Source: Sipunculus nudus
Lineage: Eukaryota; Annelida; Sipuncula; Golfingiida; Sipunculidae
Direction of reading: 5' to 3'
Assembly (NCBI GenBank): GCA_026874595.1
Contig: CM049308.1
Location: 149,001-213,000, forward strand
DNA length: 64,000 nt
Shown here: in pieces, positions 11,801 through 23,281 of the stretch
Layout of the letters: every line of letters starts with the position of its first letter
How positions within the stretch are numbered: position 1 is the stretch's first letter
Position numbers and translations under genes: made by a program
Notes under the pieces: model-generated
Told to the model about the DNA's origin: nothing
Databases searched by the model: none
Seen by the model: the letters and a program-made list of their open reading frames with translations, nothing else

Positions 11801-13150
11801 CTGCAGGAAATGATGGAACACCTCTTGATCAATATGTATGCCAAAAATCATGACCATCTGTGTTGTAGTTATTAAGATGTTGCAGTTTTTTTAAATCAAA
11901 TTTTCTATTATTCTGGGGGGTAATTGGGAGCCCCACAGCTCAAATGATATGGGTAACGGAGACCTTATTTCAGGTTTCCATGGAGGCTTTTCATAGGTCT
12001 CTCACTGTGTCAAGAATGAAGATTCTAGGTCCAGTCTTAACGATTTGTGCCCTGTTAACAGATGTCCACATTTTTAAAGACCTCAAAAAACAGAGAAAAC
12101 AATTTGTAAAGAATCGAAAAATACAGGTGGCGCCACCAGTCTGCAGAAACTGATGAAACATCTCATGATCAATATGTATGCCAAAAATCATGACCATCAG
12201 TGATGTAGTTAATGAGATATTGAAGTTTTTGTATGAAATTTTTCACTATTCTGGGGGGTACTTTGGGGCCCCATAGCTCAAAGGATTTGGGTAACAGAGA
12301 CCTAATTTCTGGTTTATATGGAGACTTTTCATAGGTCTCTCACTGTGTCAAGAATGAAGATTCTAGGTCCAGTCTTTACGATTTGTGCCCTGTTAACAGT
12401 TGTTCACATTTTTAAAGGTCTCAAAAATAGAGAAAAAAATACGTAAAAAATCTAAAAATACAGGTGGTGCCACCAATCTGCAGGAACTGATGAAACATCT
12501 CATGATAAATATGTATGCCAAAAATCATGACCATCAGTGATGTAGTTAATGAGATATTGAAGTTTTTGTATGAAATTTTTCACTATTCTGGGGGGTACTT
12601 TGGGGCCCCATAGCTCAAAGGATTTGGGTAACAGAGACTTAATTTCTGGTTTATATGGAGACTTTTCATAGGTCTCTCACTGTGTCAAGAATGAAGATTC
12701 TAGGTCCAGTCTTTACGATTTGTGCCCTGTTAACAGTTGTTCACATTTTTAAAGGTCTCAAAAATAGAGAAAAAAATACGTAAAAAATCTAAAAATACAG
12801 GTGGTGCCACCAATCTGCAGGAACTGATGAAACATCTCATGATAAATATGTATGCCAAAAATCATGACCATCAGTGATGTAGTTAATGAGATATTAAAGT
12901 TTTTGTATGAAAATTTTGACTATTCTGGGGGGTACTTTGGGGCCCAATAGCTTGAAGGATATGGGTAACAGAGACTTAATTTCTGGTTTCCAAGGAGATT
13001 TTTCATTGACCTCTCAGAATGTAAAGTTACAAGATTCTAAGTCCAGCGGTTACGATTTGTGCCAGGTTAACGGACAGACGGACAGACAGACGGACGACGG
13101 ACAAAGAGTGATCGCTATAGCTATGCATGACTGAAAGTCAGCTGAGCTAA
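8896..13150 (+). mobile_element. Family A element A2 (subfamily III) with two 3' ends
   Basis: The 5' end is ACAAGTGACACATGGGTCAT, followed by GACGCTCAGCTGA. Unlike a simple element it contains two complete 3' ends, at about 11469 and about 13150. Each has a GACGGACAGACGG-rich stretch, ATCGCTATAG and the terminal hairpin sequence (the second degraded: CTATGCATGACTGAAAG). After the first 3' end the sequence restarts inside a monomer (CTGATGAAACACTCC) rather than at a 5' end. Confidence 0.7.
9080..12990 (+). repeat. 337-bp tandem array of subfamily A-III
   Basis: The palindrome-type core is found at 9087, 10083, 10757, 11094, 11786, 12126, 12463 and 12800, mostly spaced 337 bp or multiples of it. 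Each core is followed by AGTCTGCAGRAACTGATGAAAC. Other fixed points in each unit are GGTAACAGAGACCTAAT, GATTCTAGGTCCAGT and GCCCTGTTAACAGATG. The units at 12126-12990 are nearly identical to one another, so the array has recently homogenised there. Confidence 0.85.
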
Positions 13151-13918
13151 TAAAACCTCGAGTTAAAGTGTGCATAATCACTATAATTCTAAAATGATTT
13201 TGATGTAGCCTTGAATTAAGGTATGCTTTTAACTTTGAGGAAATTTAATTAAACCAAGTCAGTTTTTCCAAATATTTGATTTTTTATGTGAAAATATTAA
13301 ACATGCCCTGCCTATATATATATATATAAGCCTAACTCATGAAATTACGCGTTTTTTTGTAAAGATTATAAAGTGCCTTGCAATCAGCAGTACCATGCAT
13401 ATCTCAATAGCTCTATTAGGTGTACCTGCTGTCATATGCGACAACAAGAGATGGAATTATAGATGTGACAAGGTATTTGTATGCGTTGAGAATGGAATAA
13501 CACCAAATAAAGTTTTTTTCCCAAGTTGAGTATAAAGTAATCATGAATTGTGTTTACATGAATGATGAAAGATCACATTATATGTGTATCCTGCATACTG
13601 CAGTTTAATCTGTTTTGGTTACAATATATTCATTTTATTCCTTTTTGTTCACTTCATAATGAAATATACTTGTTTGAACTTCGAGCGATCTGTTGATTTA
13701 CATTAGCAAAGATATGTTTGCTCTTTAATATGTGGAGGAAGAATTCCCTGCCAGTGAATCCATCCATATAATTGCGTTGCTGTCAAATACAAAACCTGTA
13801 ACAAGGATATTTGACATGATATGTTTCAATATATTATCCAGTTTTGTATAATGTTTTGTTAGAGGGGTGGCAATTTCTAAGACCGTCCCGGGTGGCAATG
13901 AGTCCAGGTACGCCGCTG

Positions 13919-14558
13919 TATCCAAGATCTTTGGTAAATTTGATTTTGGACCAATCCATGCATCCCTGATTGAGATATTCATGATTTTGTGTGATTTTCA
14001 CCATATATGGCAATAATCAAAGTCAAGGCCTCTCTCAAAGGAAAGGTCCTGACCCCAATTTTAATATACATATACATCATCCCATAACCCATGTCTATGT
14101 ATATGCATAATATGAAAGAAATCTGTCCATTAGTTTTTGACTTATAATGCTCACAGTACAGTTAAATGGCAATGATGGGGTATTAAACGGCACAAAAACA
14201 AGAAAAGAAAAACAGGTGGTGCCACCTGAGTTTCCGGTACATGACAACACTATCCAAGACCTTCGGTCAAGTTGATTTTTGAATCAATCCATGCCAGATT
14301 TCATGAGATATTTATGAATTTGTGTGATTTTCCCCCAAAAAGGATTTATTCAAGGTCAAGGTCACTCTCCTAGTAAAGGTCATGACCCCATTTTAAATAG
14401 GCTTCATCCTCTTACACATATCTATGCAAATGTCAATTTTGGTAAAGATCCGTGAAATATTTTTTGAGGTATCGCGTCCAAACAAAATCTCTACTGCAAC
14501 AGCAGCGGCGGAGCGACAGTGCTTAAACCATAGTATCCTGACTTTGTCTAGGGATACA
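13919..14558 (+). mobile_element. Family C3 element, right fragment and 3' end
   Basis: Monomer sequence resumes at the duplicated TATCCAAG and includes a GGTGGTGCCACC core near 14216. It ends with GCAGCGGCGGAGCGACAGTG, AAACCATAGTATCCTGAC and GTCTAGGGATACA, which is the family C 3' hairpin. Together with 3640-4144 and 6665-7339 it forms one element broken by at least three later insertions. Confidence 0.65.
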
Positions 14559-17054
14559 TTGAAGGACAAAAAGGAAAATTATTGGCAATGCCTTTTCATA
14601 TCATACATGGGCTCCTCTGTCAAAGGTATTTGCGCAAGGTGACTGAAATAATTGGGGTACCGACGTCATGTATCTTGTTTTTTCATCTTTCAAATAAATA
14701 CTGTTTTACATATCTTTAAATGAAAATTTTATATTTAATATTCTACCATCTTATTAGGCAGTGACTTTTATTAAAGAGTTCATTTATTACCATCCTTATT
14801 TTTCCTCTTCACCTGCAAAGGAAATCTCAAACTTCAATCATTCATCCATTTCTTGCACTTGAAAACAACACAATAAAATCGTCTGCATATCGGTTTCACT
14901 TGGATAAGCTATTATTTTTCAAGTTCACACAACCATAGCTAAAGATCGTTTGGTTTTCTGAATTGCCCTTAATGTGCTGTGAAGTCAAACACCTGTACAC
15001 AAGCTGCATTGTTTAAGGATCGTAACACAGCCTGAAAGTTGGGGCGTTTAATAGGGTATAAAAAAATATTTGGAATAATTCAATTTGGATAGCGCCCATG
15101 GCCCTTATTACATCGATAACGGTAAGCCTTTGAAATAAGGTGTCTGTAATAGAAAGATGACTGTAATGAAGAAGTGCCTGTCATAGAAAGTTAACTGTAA
15201 TATAGAGGTTTCCTTATATACAAGCTCACCTTGAGATCACTTGTCAGGGATTGTAGCCGGGATATTACAACATTCAGTAGGAACTTCTTCTCAAGGTAAA
15301 AGGTCACCTGAAAGAAAAGTTATTATCAGCTGCAGAAGATGTTTAAAAAGGTAGATTATTTAAACAGGAGATCTTCTGGTCATATAGGCAGCCAATCTGA
15401 TTTACATGGACAATTCTTGCTGACACATATTAAACTAAAAAAGCACTAAGAGAGCTTAGACCTCTGCCAAGGTAGCTCATTACTCCCATTTGGAAATGTC
15501 AGAAAAGCAGCATTCCTCGATCCAGAATGTAATCCATAGCCAAATTTAATCAATTGTTCCTTCTATTACAGCCTAGCTTTCCTGAAGATTTCATCAAAAT
15601 CTGTTGATAAATGTTTGAGTAGTGTTGCTAAAAGACAAACAAACAAGCAACACCCGCAAAAACATAATCCCTGCTGCCAGGCTGAGGTGATAAACAAGTA
15701 AAGTCAAATATTTTTGCAGACTAACGCGTTACTACTGAAAAACTGGCATAAATGAGCCCTTGAAGCCCAAGAGAAGCTGTAAGAAATTGAAAGAAATAGT
15801 GTTTTTGTTTTACTTTTGAACATCTGACAGTCCATGCTATGTCTGCACATGAAAAGGCTACTCATAAGTAGAGAAACTGTATGTGTACCATTTATTCATA
15901 AATTATGAAGAAGTCCATTTGTAATGAACCAGTAACAATAACCAAACAACTTTTGTACTATCAATGACTTACCTGCAAATATATATTTCATTGATTCTTG
16001 GAAATCAATATTAAAATTTTAAATGCATAAATTGATACCCCCTACAACCAGTTATCAGGACATTAAATAATGTGATCATGTCATGTTAAAACGGATGTAG
16101 TTTTACTAAAATTGTAAAATGTCCTTTGCTTCACTTTTTTATGTATGAGCTGTATTGTATATTTTATGCCTAGCTGTCTTAAATGTCAGTCACGCACATC
16201 CGGCAATTCGCCTTGCCGGCAGTCCAGCCCACAGGCTAAACTGCCAGCAAATGAATGTTTGCTCTAATTTCAGTGTGATACTCAATTATGCTTATTATTA
16301 TTTTTACAATGAGCTGACAATATAGTGCTGATTTACCAAATTATATATTTTGCTGGTCTATAAGTAAGAATTACCATTTGTTGTGAATATTCCTTGCACC
16401 ATCTCACAACACAATAGGCTCTACAGTTTTAATTGGGTGTGGTGTAAAACTGTTTAATAACCTTTGATCAAGTAAAAAGCTGATCCTTTGACCATTTATT
16501 TGGCATATCCTGAGTTGTTTGTTTCGACATTATAATTATTTGTTTGCCCATTAGTACAATAGTGTGTTAACAGCCATTATGCTTTACACTTGATTAATTT
16601 TAATTGAAGAATCTGCTTTTCCTTTGAAATGCATCCACACAATACCCATGACATTATATAAGCAGATGATATACCAGTAAACTTCAGAATTGCCGTAACA
16701 CCAGTAACTAGATTCACAAATTACTGGTATTATAGGTCTTGTATAGATGTTGCTTTTACATTTATGTGGAATCAATATTGATGATATTCAACAGTCTTTT
16801 TGTTATAATTTGTAAGCAAACTATATTTGCAGTTTGTCCCTGCATACACTTCACATTTCTTGTGTATATGTTCCTTTTATTGTGATATGAAATAAATATT
16901 GATTAGTATATATACGGTGGTCTTTGTTGTTATAATCTGCAAGCTAACTATATTTGCAATTTGTCCCTACACACAATTTCACATTTCTGATATATTTTAA
17001 TTACAAAATCTATAAAATACCCTGTAAATATCACAATTTTATCACAAAATCTAT
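14559..17054. other. Low-repeat intron sequence around a LARS2 exon
   Basis: This is the longest stretch without a recognised mobile element. It is AT-rich and holds the exon at 15230-15307. A possible short alternative terminal exon on the minus strand is at 14767-14812. Near 16840-17000 two similar AT-rich copies (TGTCCCTGCATACACTTCAC and TGTCCCTACACACAATTTC) form a local duplication. No other coding or RNA feature was seen. Confidence 0.5.
15230..15307 (-). CDS. LARS2: LARS2 exon, anticodon-binding domain helix
   Basis: A 78-bp, phase 0-0 exon of 26 codons starting VTFYLEKKFLLNVVISRL. It continues NYFLKE from the previous exon and matches the family segment in which a threonine-rich helix is followed by a short asparagine/alanine-containing helix (human VTTHFTEDFSLNSAISQL, from memory). 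The acceptor is CTTTTCTTTCAG|GTG and the donor is CTCAAG|GTGAGC, both near consensus. The expected next segment, the conserved APMAPH-type block of the anticodon-binding domain, could not be found between 1 and 15229. It may lie beyond the left edge of the window. Confidence 0.9.
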
Positions 17055-17549
17055 ACAAGTGACCCATGGGTCATGACGCTCAGCTGACTGGGAAGAGATT
17101 CGCAAAAGGAAATTTTATCATCTGAAAGTTAGTGTATACCCATTCAATTGAAGCATCAAACAGTTTAACCAACAGGCCAAGATTGTGTCTGTATTTATAT
17201 ATCTCAAAAATAGAGAAAAATATGCGTAAACTTAAAAAAAATACAGGTGGCTCCACCAGTCTGCAGAAACTAATAAAAACACTTAATGGTCAATATCCAT
17301 GCAAAGAATCATGGTGATCTCTGCATTAGTTGTTCAGATACTTCAGCTTTTGCATCAAATTTTCCATTATTCTGAGGGAATTTTACTTCGGAGTCCTATA
17401 GCTCAAAGGATATGGGTAACTGAGACCTAATTTCAGGTTTCCACAGACACTTTTCATGGGCCTCCTCGCATGACAAGAATGAAGATTCTGGGTCCAGTTG
17501 TTACGATTTGTACCCTGCTGACAGATAACCACATCTTTTAAAATTTGAA
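17055..17549 (+). mobile_element. Family A element A3, left end only
   Basis: ACAAGTGACCCATGGGTCAT, then GACGCTCAGCTGACTGGG: the same 5' end and following 430 bp as A2 at 8896, with few differences. It has one array core (GGTGGCTCCACC near 17246). It stops where B2 begins at 17550, and the remainder does not reappear after B2/B3, so the 3' part seems to be lost. Confidence 0.65.
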
Positions 17550-20257
17550 ACAAGGCCTACAGGCCTAATGCCAACCTGTGCAAAGTTTAGGAGTATGAAT
17601 GGAGGTTTATTTTAAAAATTTAATATTGATCCTCTTAAGTCCTGCATATCTAACTTAGTCATTATGATTTCAGCAAAATGGACGTTTCCGACCTGTAAGT
17701 TTCAGACTGGGACATTTTAAAACCAGAATATGGGTAGTGGTCAAGCGACTGTGTATCCGCAGAAATCAGAGTGGGACGGGTGAAGTGAGGCATGGATTAA
17801 GTGGCAAGGGGAATAGAGTGAGGTGTGTTGCATATTAGCATGGATGTCTGCAGCTTAAACATGAATGTAGGTGGTGCCACCTGTCATAAAATCGAGGAAA
17901 TTGTCTAGGATGTATAAACCTGCCAAATTTCAGGTGAATAAGTCATACCACTGCTGAGATATGAGTGATTTTATCGCAAGGCAGATGAACAGATGGATGC
18001 TCTGCATAAATGGTTGCAGGATGCGCCACCAGTTTTGCCTACGGTGAAGAGCTATGTGAGATCTATACACATGCAAAATTTCGGCCCAATCGGTCAAATG
18101 GTTCCCCAGATATGAGCTTGGATGTCTGCAGAGTAAACCTGAATGTAGGTGGTGCCACCCATCATAAAATCAAGAGAGCTGCCCACGATGTATAAACCTG
18201 CAAAATTTCAGTTGGATAAGTCAAACCACTGCTGTGTTATGAGTGATTTTATCCCAAGGCAGATGAACAGATGGACGCTGTGCATAAATGGTTGCAGGTG
18301 GCGCCACCAGTTTTGCCTATGATGAAGAGCTATGTGAGATATATACACATGCAAAATTTCAGCCCAATTGGTCAAATGGTTCCTGGCATATGAGCTTGGA
18401 TGTCTGCAGAGTAAACCTGAATTTAGGTGGTGCCACCTGTCATAAAATCAAGAAAGCTATCCAGGATGTATAAACCTGCAAAATTTCAGGTGAATAAGTC
18501 AAACTACTGCTGAGATATGAGTGATTTTATCCCAAGGCAGATGAACAGATGGACGCCGTGCATAAATGTTTGCAGGTGCTGCCCCCAGTTTTGCCTACGG
18601 TGAAGAGCTATGTGTGATCTATACACATGCAAAATTTTGGCCCAATCAGTCAAATGGTTCCCCAGATATGAGCTTGGACGTCTGCAGAGTAAACCTGAAT
18701 GTAGGTGGCGCCACCGGTCATAAAATCAAGAGAGCTGCCCACGATGTATAAACCTGCAAAATTTCAGTTGGAAAAGTCAAACCACTGCTGTGTTATGAGT
18801 GATTTTATCCCAAGGCAGATGAACAGATGGACGCTGTGCATAAATGGTTGCAGGTGGCGCCACCAGTTTTGCCTAGGATGAAGAGCTATGTGTGATCTAT
18901 ACACATGCAAAATTTTGGCCCAATCAGTCAAACCGTTTCCGAGATATGAGCTAGGATGTCTGCAGAGTAAACGTGAATGTAGGTGGCGCCACCAGTCATA
19001 AAATCTAGAAAGCTGTCCAGGATGTATAAACCTGCAAAATTTCAGGTGGATAAGTCAAACCACTTCTGAGATATGAGGGATATTATTCCAAGGCAGATGA
19101 ACAGATGGATGCTGTGCAAAAATGGTTGCAGATGGCACCACCATTTTTAGTGTATGTTATAAAGCTATCAAAGGGCTACATTTGTGTAAAATTTTTAGCC
19201 TAATCGGTCAAATGGTTCCCGAGATATGTGGGTTTATGTGTGGAAACAGACGCACAAATGGATGCTCGGCAGCAAGGAAAGGTCAGAGGTCAACAAAAAA
19301 TGAGGGTGCAGCAGTTCACATGTGACCTGATGATAAACCCAATTTGCTTAAAATGCAAACCAAGTTTTTTCTAAAAGATATATTCCAATAATCTGGGAAT
19401 TCTGCATCTATACATTGTGTCCAGACGTCTAGACACTTTGTCTAGACATCCACCAGAGCCAGGTCAGTTGCCATGGTGATGTCTGGACCCCACCTGTTTG
19501 TACTGAGTGACCCCTTGACTTGGCTGCTGAAACTCAGCATGGGGTCAAATTTGTTTTCAAACACAGAGAGCCTTTTTCAATTGGCTACAATGCTTTTTTA
19601 AAGCTGTATTTACCCAATATATTCTTATAAAACTGGCAGAACCCTACCATAGAATAATTCTTGTAAAGTTTAAACCAACTAGCTTAACAGTTTCATCATA
19701 AATTAGGGTATAAGCTGGAAAAGTTTAAAATTACATTTTCGCTAGTAAAAAACATCAATGTAGTCGGCACCACCAATACCTCAATTTCAGGTATGACATA
19801 TGTGACAAACATTGGTATAAAATATATTGATGATAGCTCTAGCTGTTTCTGAGATTTTAATTTTAGTCTGCTTTTTTGACAGAAGACTAAGTTCAACCTC
19901 CTGTAAATCGGCCAAAAATCTCCAAACTGGAACCATTCAAACAAACTTGAGAGAGATTGTTTTTAAGGGATCATTTCTGTGAAATATTGGACAATTTGGC
20001 TGGACAATTTTGAAGAAGATTTTTAAAGCTTTTTTAGCTTTTTCCCTATAAAATCTTAGAAAATGCAGTTAGAAAAAAATAAACAAAATCCGATAGAGTT
20101 TTTCAGATGACTGATTATTTGCAAAAAATTTGGTGATGCTAGCTTCTGCCGTTTTTGAGATAGCTATGGTTAACGTACAGACGAGGCACGCCGCACAACA
20201 CACAACACATGACGGACGACGCCGCACAATCGCATAAGCTCACAGGTTCGCTAACAA
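17550..20257 (+). mobile_element. Family B element B2
   Basis: The 5' end is ACAAGGCCTACAGGCCTAAT, then GCCAACCTGTGCA. The 3' end at about 20257 is CATAAGCTCACAGGTTCGC followed by TAACAA. The 11-base subterminal sequence GCGAACCTGTG, as seen in B5, is the exact inverse of CACAGGTTCGC at this 3' end. The interior holds the 278-bp array and a region with AGCCAAAAATC-type repeats. No coding sequence. Confidence 0.72.
17753..19330 (+). repeat. 278-bp tandem array, second copy
   Basis: Core sites at 18019, 18148 and 18297 reproduce the 129/149 spacing of the array at 1-1290, continuing to about 19127. Several cores are damaged (GGATGCGCCACC at 18019; a degenerate one near 18575), while exact GGTGGCGCCACC occurs at 18297 and around 18703, 18853 and 18983. 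The terminal half-unit and the following GTGCAGCAGTTCACATGTRAC are shared with B1. Confidence 0.82.
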
Positions 20258-21617
20258 CTTAGGATAATTAATGTGTGAGATTTAAGAATGATAGTATGAC
20301 AGTATGATACAGGCACTGATGACCCCGTAAAAAAAAGGTCGGTGCAGGTGGCGCCACCAATACCTCAATCTCAGATATGACTCATGTGACCAACAATGGC
20401 GTAAAATTTGGTGATGATAGCTCCAGCCGTTTCTGAGATTGAAATGTTAGTATGCTTTTTCTGACAGATGACAAAGTTCAACTTCCAGTAACTCGGCCAA
20501 AAATCATCAAACTGGAACCATTTGAACAAACTTGAGAGAGATGGTATAAGAGATTATTTCTGTGAAACACTGAACGATTTGGCTGGACCGTTTTGGAGGA
20601 GAAGATTTTTAAAGGTTTTTTTAGCTTATATCTCTATAAAATCTAAGGAAATGCAATTAGCCAAAAAATAAGCAAAATCTGATTTAGTTTTTTAGATGGC
20701 TAATATTTTGCATAAAATTCTGTGAAGCTAGCGCCTGTCGTTTTCGAGATAGTATGGGTTAACGTACAGACAATGGACACCAGACGCCATACGACAGACA
20801 TAGCCACACCATCACACCAGGCTTAGGTTAGAAAGGCAGTTGCCCTGAGTGAACTGTGACATATTGCTGGCTCAAGCTACTGCATTGAGTGAACTCTTGA
20901 CCTGCACCTGGCTAGACTGAGCGAACTTTTGACCTGTACCTGGCTGCACTGAGTGAATTTTTGAACTGTTGCATAATCTGACAGTTGGCAGTCTGCCAAA
21001 GCAATAAATAGATCCAGACTGACCTTTAGCACCAAATCTGATGCAGTTGGCAGTGTGCCAAAGCTGTAAATAGAATACAGCTACTGCACTTAGTGAAACC
21101 TCAACTGTACCTGGCTGAACTCTTGACCTGTTGCAATTTCTGATACAGATGGCAATCTGACAAAGCTATAAATAGACCAAGGCTGACCTTTGGCCTGTTG
21201 CCAAATCTGAAATAGTTGGCAGTCTGACAAGCTATTTATAGATACAGAAACAATCTTGGCCTGTTGGTAAATCTCTTTACACATACTGATTGACTTTGGC
21301 TAAAATGCTTTTTTCAAGTTGACATATAAGACTTTAGTTAGTCCTTCTCTTTAGTCAGTTGCACTGACAGGCTAAGGTGAGAAAGGCAGTTGTCTCGAGT
21401 GAACCGGAACAAATTGCTACCTGAAACTACTGCACTGAGACTCTTGACCTTGCAGATAGCAAAAAAAAATAAGCAAAATCTGACAGAGTTTTAAGATGGC
21501 TGATATTTTGCATAAAATTTGGTGATGATAGCTCCTGTAGGTTTTGAGATGGGTTAAAGTACAGACAGTGGACACTGGACGATGCCACACGATTGCATTA
21601 GCTCACAGGTTCGCTAA
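20258..21617 (+). mobile_element. Family B sequence B3, 5'-truncated, with its own 3' end
   Basis: Directly after the B2 3' end the sequence restarts inside a B element (AGGATAATTAATGTGTGAG). It then runs through GGTGGCGCCACC (near 20347), the GTGAACTCTTGACCTG block (20830-21450) and a second 3' terminus, GCTCACAGGTTCGCTAAC, at about 21617. No B 5' end lies between. Confidence 0.65.
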
Positions 21618-21631
21618 CCATCCAAAAAATC

Positions 21632-21999
21632 ATTCAAGTGTGACCAAAATCTTATCAGCTCAGGAGACCCAATAGATGCATCTGCCATTACAATTTGAAG
21701 TAGATCCAAGTGAAACTTTTTGGGATTTTGCTTTGCAAACAATTGTTTATGGACGGACTGACAGGCAGATGCATGGAGCTGAACCCTATATCCCCCATGC
21801 TGCTTGGGGGGGGGGGGGAGAGAATAATTGGCACTCCCCATGACTGAGATGGTTGTTTGATAGTCTGAAGGGGTAGAGGAAAATGGGAGAAAACCACCAA
21901 CCTTGGACAGGCAACTACAACCAACTCTCACAACCTGCTGGGGATTGAACTAGGGTTGCCAGTGGATACAGCTGAGGGTTTTACTTCTCGACTGTCCAG
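21632..21999 (-). mobile_element. tRNA-derived SINE
   Basis: On the minus strand, TGGACAGTCGAGAAG (21984-21998) fits a pol III A box and AGTTCAATCCCC (about 21940-21952) fits a B box, at tRNA-like spacing of roughly 40 bp. Further on, GGTGGTTTTCTCCCATTTTC resembles the conserved central domain of many animal SINEs. A G/C run (21809-21823) lies in the body. CCAAAAAATC occurs at both sides (21622-21631, 22000-22009) and may be the target duplication, but similar text is common in nearby B repeats, so the left boundary is uncertain. Confidence 0.6.
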
Positions 22000-22043
22000 C
22001 CAAAAAATCCCTCCTGCCCTCAAATTAACTTCACAACATTTAC

Positions 22044-22204
22044 CTCTTTCAGAAAATAGTTCCTCTGTTCAAACACAAATTCTTCCTCTTTGCTGAGTTC
22101 TTCTGGTGACAGCTGACAAGGTTGATCAGAAGCTGATCGCAGCTCCATGAGCTGGGTCACCAGACTCCAAATACGCCCCTGCCATCTTAACACTCCCTTG
22201 AACA
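22044..22204 (-). CDS. LARS2: LARS2 exon, start of the anticodon-binding domain
   Basis: This exon has two bases of a split codon plus 53 codons. It reads FKGVLRWQGRIWSLV near its start, which corresponds to the GVLRWQ.RLW segment of vertebrate LARS2 and to the first helix of the anticodon-binding alpha-helical bundle. The middle part is acidic (residues PEELSKEEEF) and more variable, as expected for this domain. The acceptor is TATTTCAG|TG and the donor is AAAGAG|GTAAAT. It ends in phase 0 with NYFLKE and continues into the exon at 15230-15307. A tRNA-derived SINE lies only about 45 bp beyond its donor. Confidence 0.92.
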
Positions 22205-22649
22205 CTGAAATACCATTGCAATATTGAACATGAATGACTGATGAAATACTGTGCGATCAATATTCAAATGAATTAAAGAACCAGTGTAATTTGGTAATAA
22301 TATGTTTCATAGACTGAAATAAAAATATATCAAATATTAAACGTGACATTAAATGTTTGATAGATAGTTTGATATCATATTGAAAAATATGATAACTTAA
22401 TTTTCTATTGATAATTTTATTAGGATTTCAATCTTTAAAATACAAAGCTCTTCAAGTTTTCTATTAAAATTATAATTTAGTTAATGTTAATTGATAAACT
22501 TCTCTGATCATCATGAAATTCACTTTGCATTTTCTTCCAAATACCAAAACAACACCAGGCAGCCAGCATGGAAACCTTTCAAATGCATTATTTTCCAAAC
22601 CATTCTAGCAATGGGAGTTTTTATGACTGTTCACTGTTGAAGCATGTAT
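22205..22649. other. AT-rich intron sequence, nothing recognised
   Basis: This is the short intron between the LARS2 exons at 23282-23372 and 22044-22204, upstream of the 85-bp tandem block. No repeat family or motif was identified. Confidence 0.5.
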
Positions 22650-23240
22650 GCTATCAATTTTTTATTTTTCTTAAATCCAATATGGTAGTTCTTGACATGT
22701 AGGCATAGCAGGCCCCCTATTGTAAGGATGTATTCTATCAATTTTAATAGAAATGTTTTTCTTAAATCAAATATAGTAGTCCTTGGAATGTACCCATAAC
22801 AGGCCCCCTATTGTAAGGGTATAATCTATATATTATTTTTTTTTCTTGAATCCATTCCTGGAATTTAGGCATAGCAGGCTCCTACTGCAAGGATGTATTG
22901 GATCAATTTTTAATTTTTATTAAATCTAATATGGTAGTTCCTCAACATTTAGGCATAGCAGGCTCCCTATTGTAAGGATGTATTCTATCATTTTTTAATG
23001 TTTTCCCTAAATCAAATATAGTAGTTCTTGGAATTTAGGCATAGCAGGCTCCTACTGCAAGGATTTATTGGATCAATTTTTTATTTTTGTTAAATCTAAT
23101 ATGGTAGTTCCTTGAAATTTAGGCATAGCAGGCTCCCTATTGTAAGGATGTATTCTACAAGTTTTTTTTATTTTTTTCTTAAATCCACTATCATATTTCT
23201 TGGAATTTAGGCTCAGCAGGCCCAAAATTAAGGAAAAGGA
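22650..23240. repeat. About seven tandem units of 85 bp
   Basis: TAGCAGGC or a close variant recurs at 22706, 22797, 22872, 22956, 23042, 23126 and 23212 (spacings 91, 75, 84, 86, 84, 86). Each unit has TATGGTAGTTCCTTG-like sequence, TAGCAGGC, TTGTAAGGATGTATT and a T-rich stretch. Alternate units share variants (CTCCCTATTGTAAGG against CTCCTACTGCAAGG), indicating a two-unit higher-order repeat. The array ends about 40 bp from the GC donor of the LARS2 exon. Confidence 0.85.
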
Positions 23241-23281
23241 TAATCATTTCTAGTATGAGTATATTTTTTTTTAATACTTGC

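Larger units (their letters stand above)
7340..13918. mobile_element. 6.6-kb hAT-type element, non-coding, carrying nested repeats
   Basis: The ends are CAGTGGCGTACCT and, inverted, CAGCGGCGTACCT. TATCCAAG is duplicated at 7332-7339 and 13919-13926, the 8-bp target duplication expected for hAT transposons. CAAAGCTATCCAAG followed by ATCTT is normal family C monomer, so the empty site is clear. The left arm has a tandem block and G tracts. The centre is an A element with a long array (8896-13150). The right arm (13151-13918) is AT-rich with no recognisable feature. No transposase remnant was recognised, so it would need to be mobilised in trans. Confidence 0.75.

Noticed and set aside
13725-13982. 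85-codon minus-strand frame considered as the next LARS2 exon or a hAT transposase remnant
   Set aside because: It crosses the hAT right end at 13918 into family C sequence, has no splice sites at suitable places and matches neither LARS2 nor a transposase motif.
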